DNA of 64,000 bases from positions 372,001 to 436,000 of the forward strand of contig NZ_CP036200.1 in the NCBI RefSeq assembly GCF_004295345.1. The letters run 5' to 3'. This document shows positions 55,223-64,000 of the stretch, piece after piece. The notes beneath the pieces were generated by a model. The model was not told the DNA's origin, searched no databases, and saw nothing but the letters and a program-made list of their open reading frames with translations. How positions within the stretch are numbered: position 1 is the stretch's first letter; each line of letters starts with the position of its first letter. The stretch is from Shewanella maritima. Lineage in GTDB: Bacteria > Pseudomonadota > Gammaproteobacteria > Enterobacterales > Shewanellaceae. The position numbers and the translations under genes are program-made.

Positions 55223-56323
55223 CTACTGCACTTCATCGCCATCGGAATATTGCTTGGCGATCTGCTGGAATTTGTCGGTGATTTTTTCAAAACAATCAAC
55301 CATTAACGGGTCAAAGTGGCTTCCCTTACCTTCCAAAATAATACTGACTGCTTTCTCGTGGCTAAATGCTGGCTTGTAAACCCTGGCACTAATTAGCGCA
55401 TCATACACATCAGCAACAGCCATAATCCGAGCTGATACCGGGATATCTTCCCCTGCAAGCCCTTCTGGGTAGCCTGAGCCATCCCATTTCTCTTGATGTG
55501 AATAGGCGATTTCTTTAGCAAACAGTAAGAAGTTATCCGCAATCCCCAATGAGCCTTCTGCAGCTTCAATTGCATCGCGGCCATAGGTAGTGTGCTTCTT
55601 CATTTCCTCAAACTCTTCATCTGTGAGTTTGCCAGGCTTTAATAGAATGCTATCTTCCACCCCGACTTTACCAATGTCATGAAGCGGTGCAGACTTAAAC
55701 AAAGCAGTAATCACATCTGGTTGCAGGTAATCTTTGTGCTCGTCAGTTTTAGCCAGCTCAATCGCTAAGGCTTTTACATAGTGCTGAGTACGGCGAATAT
55801 GATTGCCAGTTTCTGGGTCTCTCGATTCAGCCAACGCGCCCATCGCCACCATAGCCACGTCTTGCAAATCCACTAGTTGTTGCGTTCGCTCTTGTACACG
55901 CTCCTCTAACACTTCATTTTGCCTTGCAAGCATGTCGCGAGAAGCTTTGAGCAATAAGTGATTTTTGACGCGCTCTTTTAAAATCGGCGGACTAATTGGC
56001 TTGGTAATATAGTCGACGGCACCAAGGGCTAAACCTTTAGTCTCATCTTCTTCCTGGGATTTAGCGGTTAAAAATATCACCGGAATGTCTTTGGTTTCAT
56101 CGTTGGCTTTAAGCTGGCGACAAACCTCATAACCATCCATGTCAGGCATCATGACATCAAGTAAAATCAAATCCGGTTTGTGTTTCGCAATAATTTTTAA
56201 CGCGACAGGGCCATTGAGTGCGGCCTGGACTAAATAGTCGTCAGCCAACACCCCTTTCACCACTTCAATGTTAGTCACAGTATCGTCAACGGTTAGTACT
56301 GTGGCTTTCTTATTGTCCATCAT
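55223..56323 (-). CDS. Response regulator with HD-GYP domain (c-di-GMP phosphodiesterase, RpfG-like)
   Basis: The 366-residue protein has a receiver domain (TVDDTVTNIEV, phosphoacceptor in LLDVMMPDMDG) and an HD-GYP domain with SAPLHDIGKVGVED and HQEKWDGSGYPEG. The GYP residues are intact, so it should cut c-di-GMP when activated by phosphorylation. Start at one of two adjacent ATGs (56323 or 56320) after AGGACACAAG; an upstream in-frame start at 56344 is less likely. It lies between the two kinases in the same direction. Confidence 0.92.
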   Translation of the reverse strand: MMDNKKATVLTVDDTVTNIEVVKGVLADDYLVQAALNGPVALKIIAKHKPDLILLDVMMPDMDGYEVCRQLKANDETKDIPVIFLTAKSQEEDETKGLALGAVDYITKPISPPILKERVKNHLLLKASRDMLARQNEVLEERVQERTQQLVDLQDVAMVAMGALAESRDPETGNHIRRTQHYVKALAIELAKTDEHKDYLQPDVITALFKSAPLHDIGKVGVEDSILLKPGKLTDEEFEEMKKHTTYGRDAIEAAEGSLGIADNFLLFAKEIAYSHQEKWDGSGYPEGLAGEDIPVSARIMAVADVYDALISARVYKPAFSHEKAVSIILEGKGSHFDPLMVDCFEKITDKFQQIAKQYSDGDEVQ

Positions 56324-56494
56324 CTTGTGTCCTACTGTACTCACAGCCTTTAGGTGCTATGTCATATTTATCTGTCAGTGACTCGCTAGTATTCCTTATC
56401 ACGCAAGCCATCAACCTATTGTTATATATAATGTTATAACTATTATTATTGTTTTCTGATATCTATTGCTGAGGCATCATTTACAGGAAGCTCG

Positions 56495-59400
56495 CTACAA
56501 TAACTGCTTCAACTCTTGTAGCTTCACGCTAGCGTTATCAAAGTCATATTCAGTTAGAATATCTCTAAGCTCAGTCAGCTTAATTTTTTGCGCTGGCAAC
56601 ATGGGCTGCTCAACCAACTCATCAAGTTTATCCACCAGCATTGAGTCATACATCTCAATACCTGACTCGATGATTTCAATATGCTGCGACAAATCAATAT
56701 AGTCAGGTAAAGCTTGCTCAGACGGTTGCCCCTGAGTATCGGCATCCATGCTAGGACTTGCTGTTTGCAGTGTACCGACAGACAAGTCCTCTTGCCTTGC
56801 CTCAACTGCTAGCACCAATTGGTCTAACAAAGGCTTAGCTTCATCAAAGTCGAACATACTCAGCGCTTGATAAATTTCATCAACTTGCTTGGCAAAGTCA
56901 TCAGTATCAACACTTAGAACTAACTCTTCAAAAGTGTCTGCTGCGGTACTGTCATAATCTTCAATTTGTTTAAACAACGTTTGTTTCAGCTGAGTAAACT
57001 TAACCATATCAACTACAGTATTAACGCTCGGCGATGCGCTTGCATTAAGCGCCTTCTCAATGGCATCAACCATCTGCTCAACGAGTGGCGCAAGCTCATC
57101 GAGCATTGCAGATGTAGCGAGGCGAATATCTTCTATCGGCTCATCTTTCATCTGAGTAAGCTTGTGCTCTAACACTTCACTTGGCTCAATAATAAAATCA
57201 GCGCCAATATTGGCCGCAATACCTTTTAAAGTATGCACTGCAATAATTGCCGTCTGCACATCTTCATCTTTTAGTGCTTGCTCAGTGCGTGCAATCACAT
57301 CAGACTCTGATGCAGCAACCCGCGCAAGGGTTTTCTTGTACGCTTTAACGTTACCGGCCATGCGCATTAGCGCGGTCTGCGTATCAAAGTTATCTACTTC
57401 AATACTATCTTCTTGGGCCTCTTGGTTAACCTTTTCGTCAATCTCTAACGTCTTACCTGTAGGCGCGATATAGCGAGCGAGCGTACGATAAACCTCTTGC
57501 GGGTTAATTGGTTTGGCAAGGTGGTCATTCATCCCCGCCTCTAAACAACGCTCTTTATCACCTGACATAGCATTGGCGGTCATAGCAATAATCGGTAGAT
57601 CATCAAACTTACCAAGTTTGCGGATCTCACGCGTTGCCTGGAAGCCGTCCATCACTGGCATTTGAATATCCATAAGCACTAGGTCAAACTGCTGCGACTG
57701 CACAATTTCGACAGCTTCCTGGCCATTATTGGCTAGTGTCACTTCCAGTCCTGCTAAGTTTAGTAACTCTGTCGCTATCTCTTGGTTAATTTCATAATCT
57801 TCTACCAGTAGAATTTGAGCACCTACAATGTCTTTAGCAGCGGATACATCTAATTTATTACTCTTACTTGTCTCAGTAACAACGCTTTGCTTGCCCATCA
57901 ATCGCATGACAGTGTCATACAAGGTTGAAGTACTAATAGGCTTCACCATAGAGGCGTCAAGCTTGATACTCTCAGCCAATTTGAGCATTTCGTCGCGGTC
58001 GTAGGCGGTTACAATCACGTAATGTGGTTTAATCGCTAGCTGCTGGCTTTGGGTTATCTGCGCCCCAAGCTCAATACCATCCATGGTTGGCATTTTCCAA
58101 TCAGCTAACACCAACTGATAAGGGCTGCCCTGTTGCTCAGCTAGGATCAGCTTTTCAAGCCCCTCTTCACCTGATGGTGCCACATCTGAAATAAATCCTA
58201 GGCTGTCACATTGAGTATGCAAAATTTCCCTAGCTGCCATGCTGTCATCAACAATCAACACTTTTAACTGCTCAAGGTTGGTGCTTAGCGACGCCGATTT
58301 ACTGCTTTGCTTTGAGATACCAAACTTAGCAGTAAAGAAGAAAGTCGACCCCGCACCTTCAGCGCTTTCAACCCAAATCTCGCCGCCCATCATTTCCGAC
58401 AAGGTTTTACTAATAGTTAAGCCAAGCCCTGTACCACCATACTTGCGCGTAGTTGATGCATCAGCCTGGCTAAAGGACTTAAACAAACGTGCCATTTGCT
58501 CGTCGCTCATGCCGATACCCGTGTCAGACACGCCAAATTTAACTAAGACGGCATCGCTATCGCGAGAGACTTCTTGGGCTTTGACAATAATCTCACCGTG
58601 ATCAGTGAACTTCACAGCATTGTTAGTCAAGTTAAGTAAAATTTGCCCTAAACGCAGCGGATCGCCCACCAAGTCAATCGGTAAATGTGGGTCGATATCA
58701 ATCAGTAGCTCCAAACCTTTTTGCTGTGTTTTTTGGCTGATCACCTGCACCAAATTATCGACTGCATCATTGAGGTTAAAGTCGATATCCTCAAGATCTA
58801 ACTTGCCTGCTTCAATCTTAGAGAAATCCAGAATATCGTTAATAATGCCCAATAAGGATTCGGCGGAAGTTTGAATTTTATTGATGTAATCTGACTGCTT
58901 ACGATTAAGGTCGGTCTGCAGTGCCAAATAACTCATACCAATAATCGCATTCATAGGCGTGCGAATTTCATGGCTCATATTGGCAAGGAAGTCTGATTTT
59001 GCCTGCGTCGCTTCTTCCGCTTTTTGCTTGGCGAGCATTAACTCGCGCTCAGCCTCTTTACGCTCAGTGGCATCGCGCACAATTGCAGTAAATAGCGACT
59101 CACCGTTTAACGCGGCTTCACCCACGGCTACTTCGATATCAATTTCACGGCCATCTTTACACAGGCCTTTAAGCTCTAAAATCGAATGGGCGCTACCGCC
59201 ACTGGCTTTGTGCAATACATACTCTTTGTGAAAGCCTTTATCCATTAACATGCTGACCGATTGCGCTAAGACCTCGTCCGGTTGATAGCCAAAAATATCG
59301 ACAGCTGCTGGGCTAAAGTCTTGAATGATGCCAGAACCATCGACAACAATTATGCCGTCTGATGCGTTATCAATAATGTTTTGTGTACGCTCTGAGTTCA

Positions 59401-61960
59401 TTTGCAACTCAACTGTGCGCTCTTTGACTTGCTCTTCCAGCTCGGCTTGCGTTCTAGCTAACGCTCTGGTAGCGCGGGTTCCAATACGTAAAGTGAACAA
59501 GCTGGTGCCCATCATCAAAAACAGTGATAAACCAAGCATCGACCACACAGTCACTTTAAAGGTACGTAGCAAAGCAAAGGCTTCGGCAACATCCATTTCA
59601 GCAGCAATACCAAGACCAAGATTTTGATCCCAAACCCAGCTACCTACCACAGGTACACCGCGATAATCGTTATAACCTTGAAGATTCGAACCTGAACGGC
59701 GATCAGCAATACTCTTCGCCATTAAAGTCAATGGCCAATTGCGGTCAGGTTTTAATGGTGTATCAAGAAGATTTACCCCAGGGTCGGCGATTCGAACGTT
59801 GAGTGATGCTCGCTGATCTTCCGCGACTAAGCCGATATCTTTAAGTTGATGCTCAAAGCGCACTTTAGACAGCAAAATACCTGAGCGGTCGACAGCATAA
59901 GTTTCACCACTACGACCAATAAACCCTGCAGACAACACAGTTGAGAATACACCTTCAAAGTTGACTCGTTTAGTCAGTACAGCAATCACATTATTTCTGC
60001 CATCAAAGACTGGCACCGCAAAAAACATGGTCGGAGGCATACTGGTATCAAGTGAATTAATATCTTCACTGGTTTGTAGCGGAACATCTGAGCGAATAGG
60101 CGGAATAAACACACTGTTGCCAGCCAGCACTGATGCCATTAGGTCAGGACGTTGTTGCTGGATAAGGTTAATTTCACCCACATTTGAATCACGGCTTGAT
60201 GCCAAACTTAGCTTATCTGGCGAAATAATAAAGAACCCGAACGAACTAGAAATACCTTTGCGACTATCAATGTAATCACGAATTTTACGTTGTACAGGGG
60301 CGCGCTTAAGCTCATCAGGATATGGCGGCAGGCGTAATAGCTCCTCCACCATTTCTATCAGTTCAGGGTTTTTGGCCAACTGCTCCAGGCTACTGACCTC
60401 TAAATCGACCCACCCTGCCATACGTTTGTAGGTCGAGTTAAGTAAGGTATCTAAGCTGTATTGAAGTGACTTATTACTCTCTTTTTCGGCGTGGTTGGTC
60501 ACAATAAGCGCAGTCAACACAATAAATACACACAGTAGTGCCTGAACAACAACCAGAGTACGCTTAAAACTATCACTACCAAATTTGTCTGCTAATTCCT
60601 TGTCTGATGCTTTAAAAATACGTGAGGTGATGAATACAATCATTGCTAGCAGCACTACAACAACTGCAACCACAATCCATAGCTTGTCGAACACATCGCT
60701 GTTTACAGTTGTGGTAGTTGGCACAGTATCAGTAGATTTATACCAATCGTTGCGAGTTAGAATAAGTTCTCTTAGCTGCAGTGAATCTAAGCCCTTTTGA
60801 AGAATATCGTGAAGTAACGGATGTTGATTATGGGACAGTAGATGCAAGGTTGATGGTGAAACAACATCTTCGTTGATATAACGCAATTGATTAATACCAA
60901 GCTCAGCGATGCGATCAAGAATAACGGTTTCAGCATCAAGCACAGCATCAACCTCGCCCGACAACACCATTTCTATCGCATCATCAATTCCCTTTGTCTC
61001 AATAACTCGAATGTTTGGGTATAAGGCTTTGATTTTATTAACCGTGGTATAGCCCTCTGATATAGCGATTTTACTGTTGGCTAAATCAGAACTAGTTTGT
61101 ATATGGCTATTTGAACCAAGCACAAAAAATAATTCACGCACTAAAAAGTAAGGGGTGGTGTAACTACCGTACTGCTTGCGATCTTCACTTAAATAGGAAT
61201 GGGGAATTAGGTCAATTTCACCTTTAAAGAACATGTCTAACAGATCTTGCCATTGCCCCGGTACTAACTCAATTTTCAGCCCTGTTTTTTCGGTGATTTG
61301 CTTAACAATCACACCAGCTAAACCAGCAATTTCACCTTTGTCATTGAGGTAAAGCATAGGCGGCCACTCTTCAACCCCCATGCGAATGGTAGTATCAGCT
61401 ATCCACTGTTTTTCTTGCTCTGTTAGATTAATACCATCAGGATCGCCCAGTGCTTGCGAGCGCTTTTCAATTCGATTTGCCAAAGTGAGCAACGACGCCA
61501 TGTAATGGTTCTTACTGTCGTGGTAAGCATCACTATTAATAATCGCCATTGCTGCTTTGCGATCGCCACTTTTGACCTTGGCAATGGCTTGCTCTTCTTG
61601 CTGTACCAGATCGCTATTAATTTTGTTCAGCGCCGCGACCAATTCATGGTCGCTAGGATCTTGATTAGCCAGTAATTTACCAATAAGGGCGTTGAGTTTG
61701 GGTTCGTACTCGTTATATCGCAGTAACCATTTCTCATCGCCTGAAAAACCATAACTGAGCACCGATGAGGTTAGCACTTCATCAAGGTACTTAAGTTCGA
61801 CCACGATATGCTTAACTTCAGTCTCGGTAAGGTGGTGACTTGTCGGCTCGTAATCAGCGAGTGTTTGATTTTGAAAGCAAATGCAAAACAGTACTAACAG
61901 CAAACTAACTATGCAGGAGTAGATTGGTTGTTTTTTTGTCGCCCATTGCGTCAATAACAT
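56495..61960 (-). CDS. Large hybrid sensor histidine kinase with SBP_bac_3, Cache-like, PAS, HisKA, HATPase, two REC and Hpt domains
   Basis: The 1821-residue protein starts at the ATG at 61960, which follows AAGGTG; a TTG 21 bases further is rejected. It has a signal/anchor, a helical periplasmic part, an SBP_bac_3 domain (about 180-405), a membrane helix near 435-455 and another near 475-495, a long periplasmic sensor (about 500-830, Cache-like), a helix near 840, a PAS domain (about 880-1000), HisKA with H997 ([13 protein letters not shown]), HATPase ([21 protein letters not shown]), receivers with D1287 (DWKMPTMDG) and D1431 (DIQMPVMDG), and an Hpt domain with H1576 ([13 protein letters not shown]). 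All relay residues are present. It probably senses two ligands and feeds the receiver genes downstream. Confidence 0.94.
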   Translation of the reverse strand: MLLTQWATKKQPIYSCIVSLLLVLFCICFQNQTLADYEPTSHHLTETEVKHIVVELKYLDEVLTSSVLSYGFSGDEKWLLRYNEYEPKLNALIGKLLANQDPSDHELVAALNKINSDLVQQEEQAIAKVKSGDRKAAMAIINSDAYHDSKNHYMASLLTLANRIEKRSQALGDPDGINLTEQEKQWIADTTIRMGVEEWPPMLYLNDKGEIAGLAGVIVKQITEKTGLKIELVPGQWQDLLDMFFKGEIDLIPHSYLSEDRKQYGSYTTPYFLVRELFFVLGSNSHIQTSSDLANSKIAISEGYTTVNKIKALYPNIRVIETKGIDDAIEMVLSGEVDAVLDAETVILDRIAELGINQLRYINEDVVSPSTLHLLSHNQHPLLHDILQKGLDSLQLRELILTRNDWYKSTDTVPTTTTVNSDVFDKLWIVVAVVVVLLAMIVFITSRIFKASDKELADKFGSDSFKRTLVVVQALLCVFIVLTALIVTNHAEKESNKSLQYSLDTLLNSTYKRMAGWVDLEVSSLEQLAKNPELIEMVEELLRLPPYPDELKRAPVQRKIRDYIDSRKGISSSFGFFIISPDKLSLASSRDSNVGEINLIQQQRPDLMASVLAGNSVFIPPIRSDVPLQTSEDINSLDTSMPPTMFFAVPVFDGRNNVIAVLTKRVNFEGVFSTVLSAGFIGRSGETYAVDRSGILLSKVRFEHQLKDIGLVAEDQRASLNVRIADPGVNLLDTPLKPDRNWPLTLMAKSIADRRSGSNLQGYNDYRGVPVVGSWVWDQNLGLGIAAEMDVAEAFALLRTFKVTVWSMLGLSLFLMMGTSLFTLRIGTRATRALARTQAELEEQVKERTVELQMNSERTQNIIDNASDGIIVVDGSGIIQDFSPAAVDIFGYQPDEVLAQSVSMLMDKGFHKEYVLHKASGGSAHSILELKGLCKDGREIDIEVAVGEAALNGESLFTAIVRDATERKEAERELMLAKQKAEEATQAKSDFLANMSHEIRTPMNAIIGMSYLALQTDLNRKQSDYINKIQTSAESLLGIINDILDFSKIEAGKLDLEDIDFNLNDAVDNLVQVISQKTQQKGLELLIDIDPHLPIDLVGDPLRLGQILLNLTNNAVKFTDHGEIIVKAQEVSRDSDAVLVKFGVSDTGIGMSDEQMARLFKSFSQADASTTRKYGGTGLGLTISKTLSEMMGGEIWVESAEGAGSTFFFTAKFGISKQSSKSASLSTNLEQLKVLIVDDSMAAREILHTQCDSLGFISDVAPSGEEGLEKLILAEQQGSPYQLVLADWKMPTMDGIELGAQITQSQQLAIKPHYVIVTAYDRDEMLKLAESIKLDASMVKPISTSTLYDTVMRLMGKQSVVTETSKSNKLDVSAAKDIVGAQILLVEDYEINQEIATELLNLAGLEVTLANNGQEAVEIVQSQQFDLVLMDIQMPVMDGFQATREIRKLGKFDDLPIIAMTANAMSGDKERCLEAGMNDHLAKPINPQEVYRTLARYIAPTGKTLEIDEKVNQEAQEDSIEVDNFDTQTALMRMAGNVKAYKKTLARVAASESDVIARTEQALKDEDVQTAIIAVHTLKGIAANIGADFIIEPSEVLEHKLTQMKDEPIEDIRLATSAMLDELAPLVEQMVDAIEKALNASASPSVNTVVDMVKFTQLKQTLFKQIEDYDSTAADTFEELVLSVDTDDFAKQVDEIYQALSMFDFDEAKPLLDQLVLAVEARQEDLSVGTLQTASPSMDADTQGQPSEQALPDYIDLSQHIEIIESGIEMYDSMLVDKLDELVEQPMLPAQKIKLTELRDILTEYDFDNASVKLQELKQLL

Positions 61961-62196
61961 TAGTGTCACCTTTTGGCTCAATATCGGCTACAAAAGTACC
62001 TTAACACTAGGGTTCCGAGCAAGAATTTTCGGCTTCATAATTAAGGTGTTGTACCGTATCTAAGCCGATTATGATGAGACGATTAAATGAAATTTGGTTA
62101 CCTATAAAGATGTATGAAATTAACATCATTATGCGAACAGTTCGCCAAAGCCTGTGGACGTTACGCTATAGGTTGACAAGATAAAACATAAGAAAC
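61961..62196 (-). other. Region between the hybrid kinase and nrdG
   Basis: About 236 bases with the kinase promoter and no gene that I can see. The next 100 bases contain the nrdG terminator. Confidence 0.5.
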
Positions 62197-62224
62197 AAAA
62201 AACCAGCGGCGATGCGCTGGTTTT
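62197..62224. terminator. Terminator downstream of nrdG
   Basis: AAAACCAGCG and CGCTGGTTTT pair around GCGATG. T runs on both strands; placed 60 bases after the nrdG stop. Confidence 0.9.
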
Positions 62225-62285
62225 AGGACAATATAACTTGTTACACAATTTAGCGTTTACTAAAGGGGGAATTAGACAGTCAGGG

Positions 62286-62765
62286 TTAAATTTCAACACC
62301 CTCGGTCAAGCAGTGAATGCGTTGATTGCTACTGCCACGCCATTTTAGCGATGGGTCGTACAATGCTTGCTCGAACTTACCATCAACTAATACATCTACC
62401 CTATCCACAATAGCTTGCTGCTCGGCGCTTAACTCATTAACTAAATACCCGGTCCATAACCAAATGTCTTTACCTGCACACTCAGCTTTAACCCGCTTAA
62501 CCAGCTTAAGTACAGCATCGACGTTAGCTGGATGCAGTGGATCGCCTCCCGATAGCGACAAACCTTTGCGTACAATGCGCGTATCTTGCAAATCAGCAAT
62601 GATTCTATCTTCTAACGCTTGGGTATACTCATGACCAGAGTCCACGCGCCAGGTTGACTGGTTATAACAACCTTTGCAAGCGTGTTCGCAGCCGCTAACG
62701 AACAAGGTGCAACGTGTGCCCTTGCCGTTAACAACATCAACGCTATGGTAAACGTGATAATGCAT
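62286..62765 (-). CDS. nrdG: Anaerobic ribonucleotide reductase activating protein
   Basis: NrdG is the radical-SAM activase that makes the glycyl radical on NrdD. The 159-residue product has the motif C-X3-C-X2-C in SGCEHACKGCYN (C26, C30, C33) for the 4Fe-4S cluster and SGGDPLHPANV, typical of the family, and its length agrees with E. coli NrdG. Its ATG overlaps the nrdD stop by one base (TAATG), so the pair is one operon. It acts anaerobically with NrdD. Confidence 0.96.
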   Translation of the reverse strand: MHYHVYHSVDVVNGKGTRCTLFVSGCEHACKGCYNQSTWRVDSGHEYTQALEDRIIADLQDTRIVRKGLSLSGGDPLHPANVDAVLKLVKRVKAECAGKDIWLWTGYLVNELSAEQQAIVDRVDVLVDGKFEQALYDPSLKWRGSSNQRIHCLTEGVEI

Positions 62766-64000
62766 TAGATATGCTTCACTCGGCGTTTCACTTCTTCTTG
62801 CTTGCCGTAGTTAAATGGCCGTGCATCTGGGCTACCTAAGTATCCGCATACGCGGCGGGTAACCGACACACGGCTTGGCTCATGGTTACCGCATTTAGGG
62901 CAGACAAAACCTTTACTAGTACAGTTGAACTCGCCCACAAAGCCACAGTCATAACACTCATCAATTGGCGTGTTCGTGCCGTAGTAAGGCACGCGTGAGT
63001 AACTGTAGTCCCACACCTGTTCAAGCGCTTCAATGTTGTGTTGCATGTTCGGGTATTCGCCGTAGCAAATAAAGCCACCATTAGCTAACTCTGGGTATGG
63101 TTGCTCAAAGTCAATTTTATCGAATGGGTTAACTTTCTTTTCAACATCTAGGTGGAAGCTGTTGGTGTAGTAACCTTTGTCAGTTACACCTTCAACTACG
63201 CCAAACTCTTTAGCATCGATTGAGCAGAAACGGCTGCATAGGTTCTCACTTGGGGTGCTGTATAAGCTAAAGCCGTAACCGGTTTCTTCTTTCCAAGCTA
63301 GAATCGCTTTTTTCATGTGTTTGATGATATCTAAGGCTTTTTCACGCAGCGCTTCATCATCAAATACATGCTTGTCAGTACCATAAAGTGCATTAATGGT
63401 TTCATGTATACCAATGTAACCTAGCGAAATAGACGCGCGGCCATTTTTGAAGATTTCTGAGATGTCATCGTCGGCATTTAAGCGCACGCCGCAAGCGCCT
63501 TCCATATATAAGATTGGTGCGACACGCGCTTTAACACCAACAAGGCGAGCAATACGGGTATCTAATGCTTTGCGTGAAATAGCTAAACGTTCATCAAGCA
63601 GCTCATAGAACTTAGCTTCATCGCCATTGGCTTCGATTGCAATGCGCGGCAGGTTAAGGCTAACAACACCTAGGTTATTACGACCTTCATGCACTAGCTC
63701 ACCATCTTGCTCAAATGCAGATAAGAATGAACGGCAACCCATAGGCGTTTTGAACGAGCCAGTGACACGCTCCACTTGCTCATAGTTAAGAATATCTGGA
63801 TACATGCGCATGCTTGCACATTTTAGCGCCATTTGCTTAATGTCGTAGTTTTCATCAGCCGCTTTATGGTTTACACCATCACGAATGGCAAACACTAGCT
63901 TAGGGAATACTGCGGTTTTATGGTTTTTACCTAAACCCGCCATACGTACAGTCATAATAGACTTTTGAATTAAGCGCGCTTCCCAGCTGGTACCTAAACC
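62765..64000 (-). CDS. nrdD: Anaerobic ribonucleoside-triphosphate reductase, 5'-truncated by window edge
   Basis: NrdD reduces ribonucleoside triphosphates to deoxy forms without oxygen, using formate and a glycyl radical. The C-terminal 411 residues are in view; the open frame runs past 64000, and reading upstream of the first internal ATG shows coding sequence GLGTSWEARLIQKSIMTVRMAGLGK, so the true start is outside the window. The zinc-binding pair CYDCGFVGEFNC with CPKCG and the glycyl-radical loop RRVCGYLGSPDARPFN are present near the C-terminus. FSLYSTPSENLCSRF is the conserved active-site region. It is followed by nrdG. Confidence 0.96.
   Translation of the reverse strand, partial: GLGTSWEARLIQKSIMTVRMAGLGKNHKTAVFPKLVFAIRDGVNHKAADENYDIKQMALKCASMRMYPDILNYEQVERVTGSFKTPMGCRSFLSAFEQDGELVHEGRNNLGVVSLNLPRIAIEANGDEAKFYELLDERLAISRKALDTRIARLVGVKARVAPILYMEGACGVRLNADDDISEIFKNGRASISLGYIGIHETINALYGTDKHVFDDEALREKALDIIKHMKKAILAWKEETGYGFSLYSTPSENLCSRFCSIDAKEFGVVEGVTDKGYYTNSFHLDVEKKVNPFDKIDFEQPYPELANGGFICYGEYPNMQHNIEALEQVWDYSYSRVPYYGTNTPIDECYDCGFVGEFNCTSKGFVCPKCGNHEPSRVSVTRRVCGYLGSPDARPFNYGKQEEVKRRVKHI

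Overview
The window looks like chromosomal DNA of a marine gammaproteobacterium of the order Alteromonadales, most likely Shewanella or a close relative. The reasons are the rnfCDGE-nth block, the divergent yejK / yejL-yejM block, ndk, ribA and yibL with gammaproteobacterial sequences, three large TonB-dependent receptors, many c-di-GMP and two-component proteins, and a CCA-encoding tRNA-Pro(GGG). Base composition looks even and moderate. I see no prophage, integron, plasmid or CRISPR array. The genus is inferred from remembered families, not from a search.

Layout. Positions 1-4995 hold the end of an Rnf electron-transport operon (rnfC cut by the left edge, then rnfD, rnfG, rnfE). A 269-bp MITE-like repeat separates it from nth. 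At 6-8.7 kb are a GFA-family protein, a quinone reductase divergent from an HxlR regulator, a 27-residue YnhF-like microprotein and gloA. At 8.7-14.5 kb are a TonB receptor with a CRP-like site upstream, an Lrp regulator and a sodium-dependent transporter. At 14.7-23.9 kb are small metabolic and unknown genes, a diguanylate cyclase, galE and a uracil-DNA glycosylase. At 24.3-32.4 kb are the serine uptake/deamination pair sdaC-sdaA, a large Ig-like lipoprotein and two transporters. At 32.5-41.4 kb are a PhoPQ-like pair, a 2OG oxygenase, an HD-GYP phosphodiesterase, corA and yejK/yejL/lapC. At 41.5-49 kb are tRNA-Pro, an IS200/IS605-like relic and two related TonB receptors. At 49.3-53.4 kb are ndk, tetR, an Nramp-like transporter, ribA and yibL. 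At 53.5-62 kb is a three-gene phosphorelay / c-di-GMP cluster. The right edge carries nrdG and a partial nrdD.

How they fit together. Rnf, the oxygen-sensitive ribonucleotide reductase and FNR-like boxes fit a facultative anaerobe. The serine and other amino-acid or dicarboxylate transporters and the TonB receptors fit a peptide- and amino-acid-using lifestyle. The kinases, diguanylate cyclase and HD-GYP proteins suggest dense c-di-GMP control.

Two results stand out. First, six genes (a lipoprotein, the Ig-like lipoprotein, yejK, the Nramp-like gene, ribA and a response-regulator kinase) are each broken by what looks like loss of one G next to a short G run, all in minus-strand genes. Because ribA is normally essential, I read these mainly as sequence or assembly errors, and each is annotated over its full restored span. 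Second, an element at 42156-42427 carries IS200-like hairpins and two long perfect inverted repeats in crossed order (a potential pseudoknot). It is the best candidate here for an undescribed structured element.
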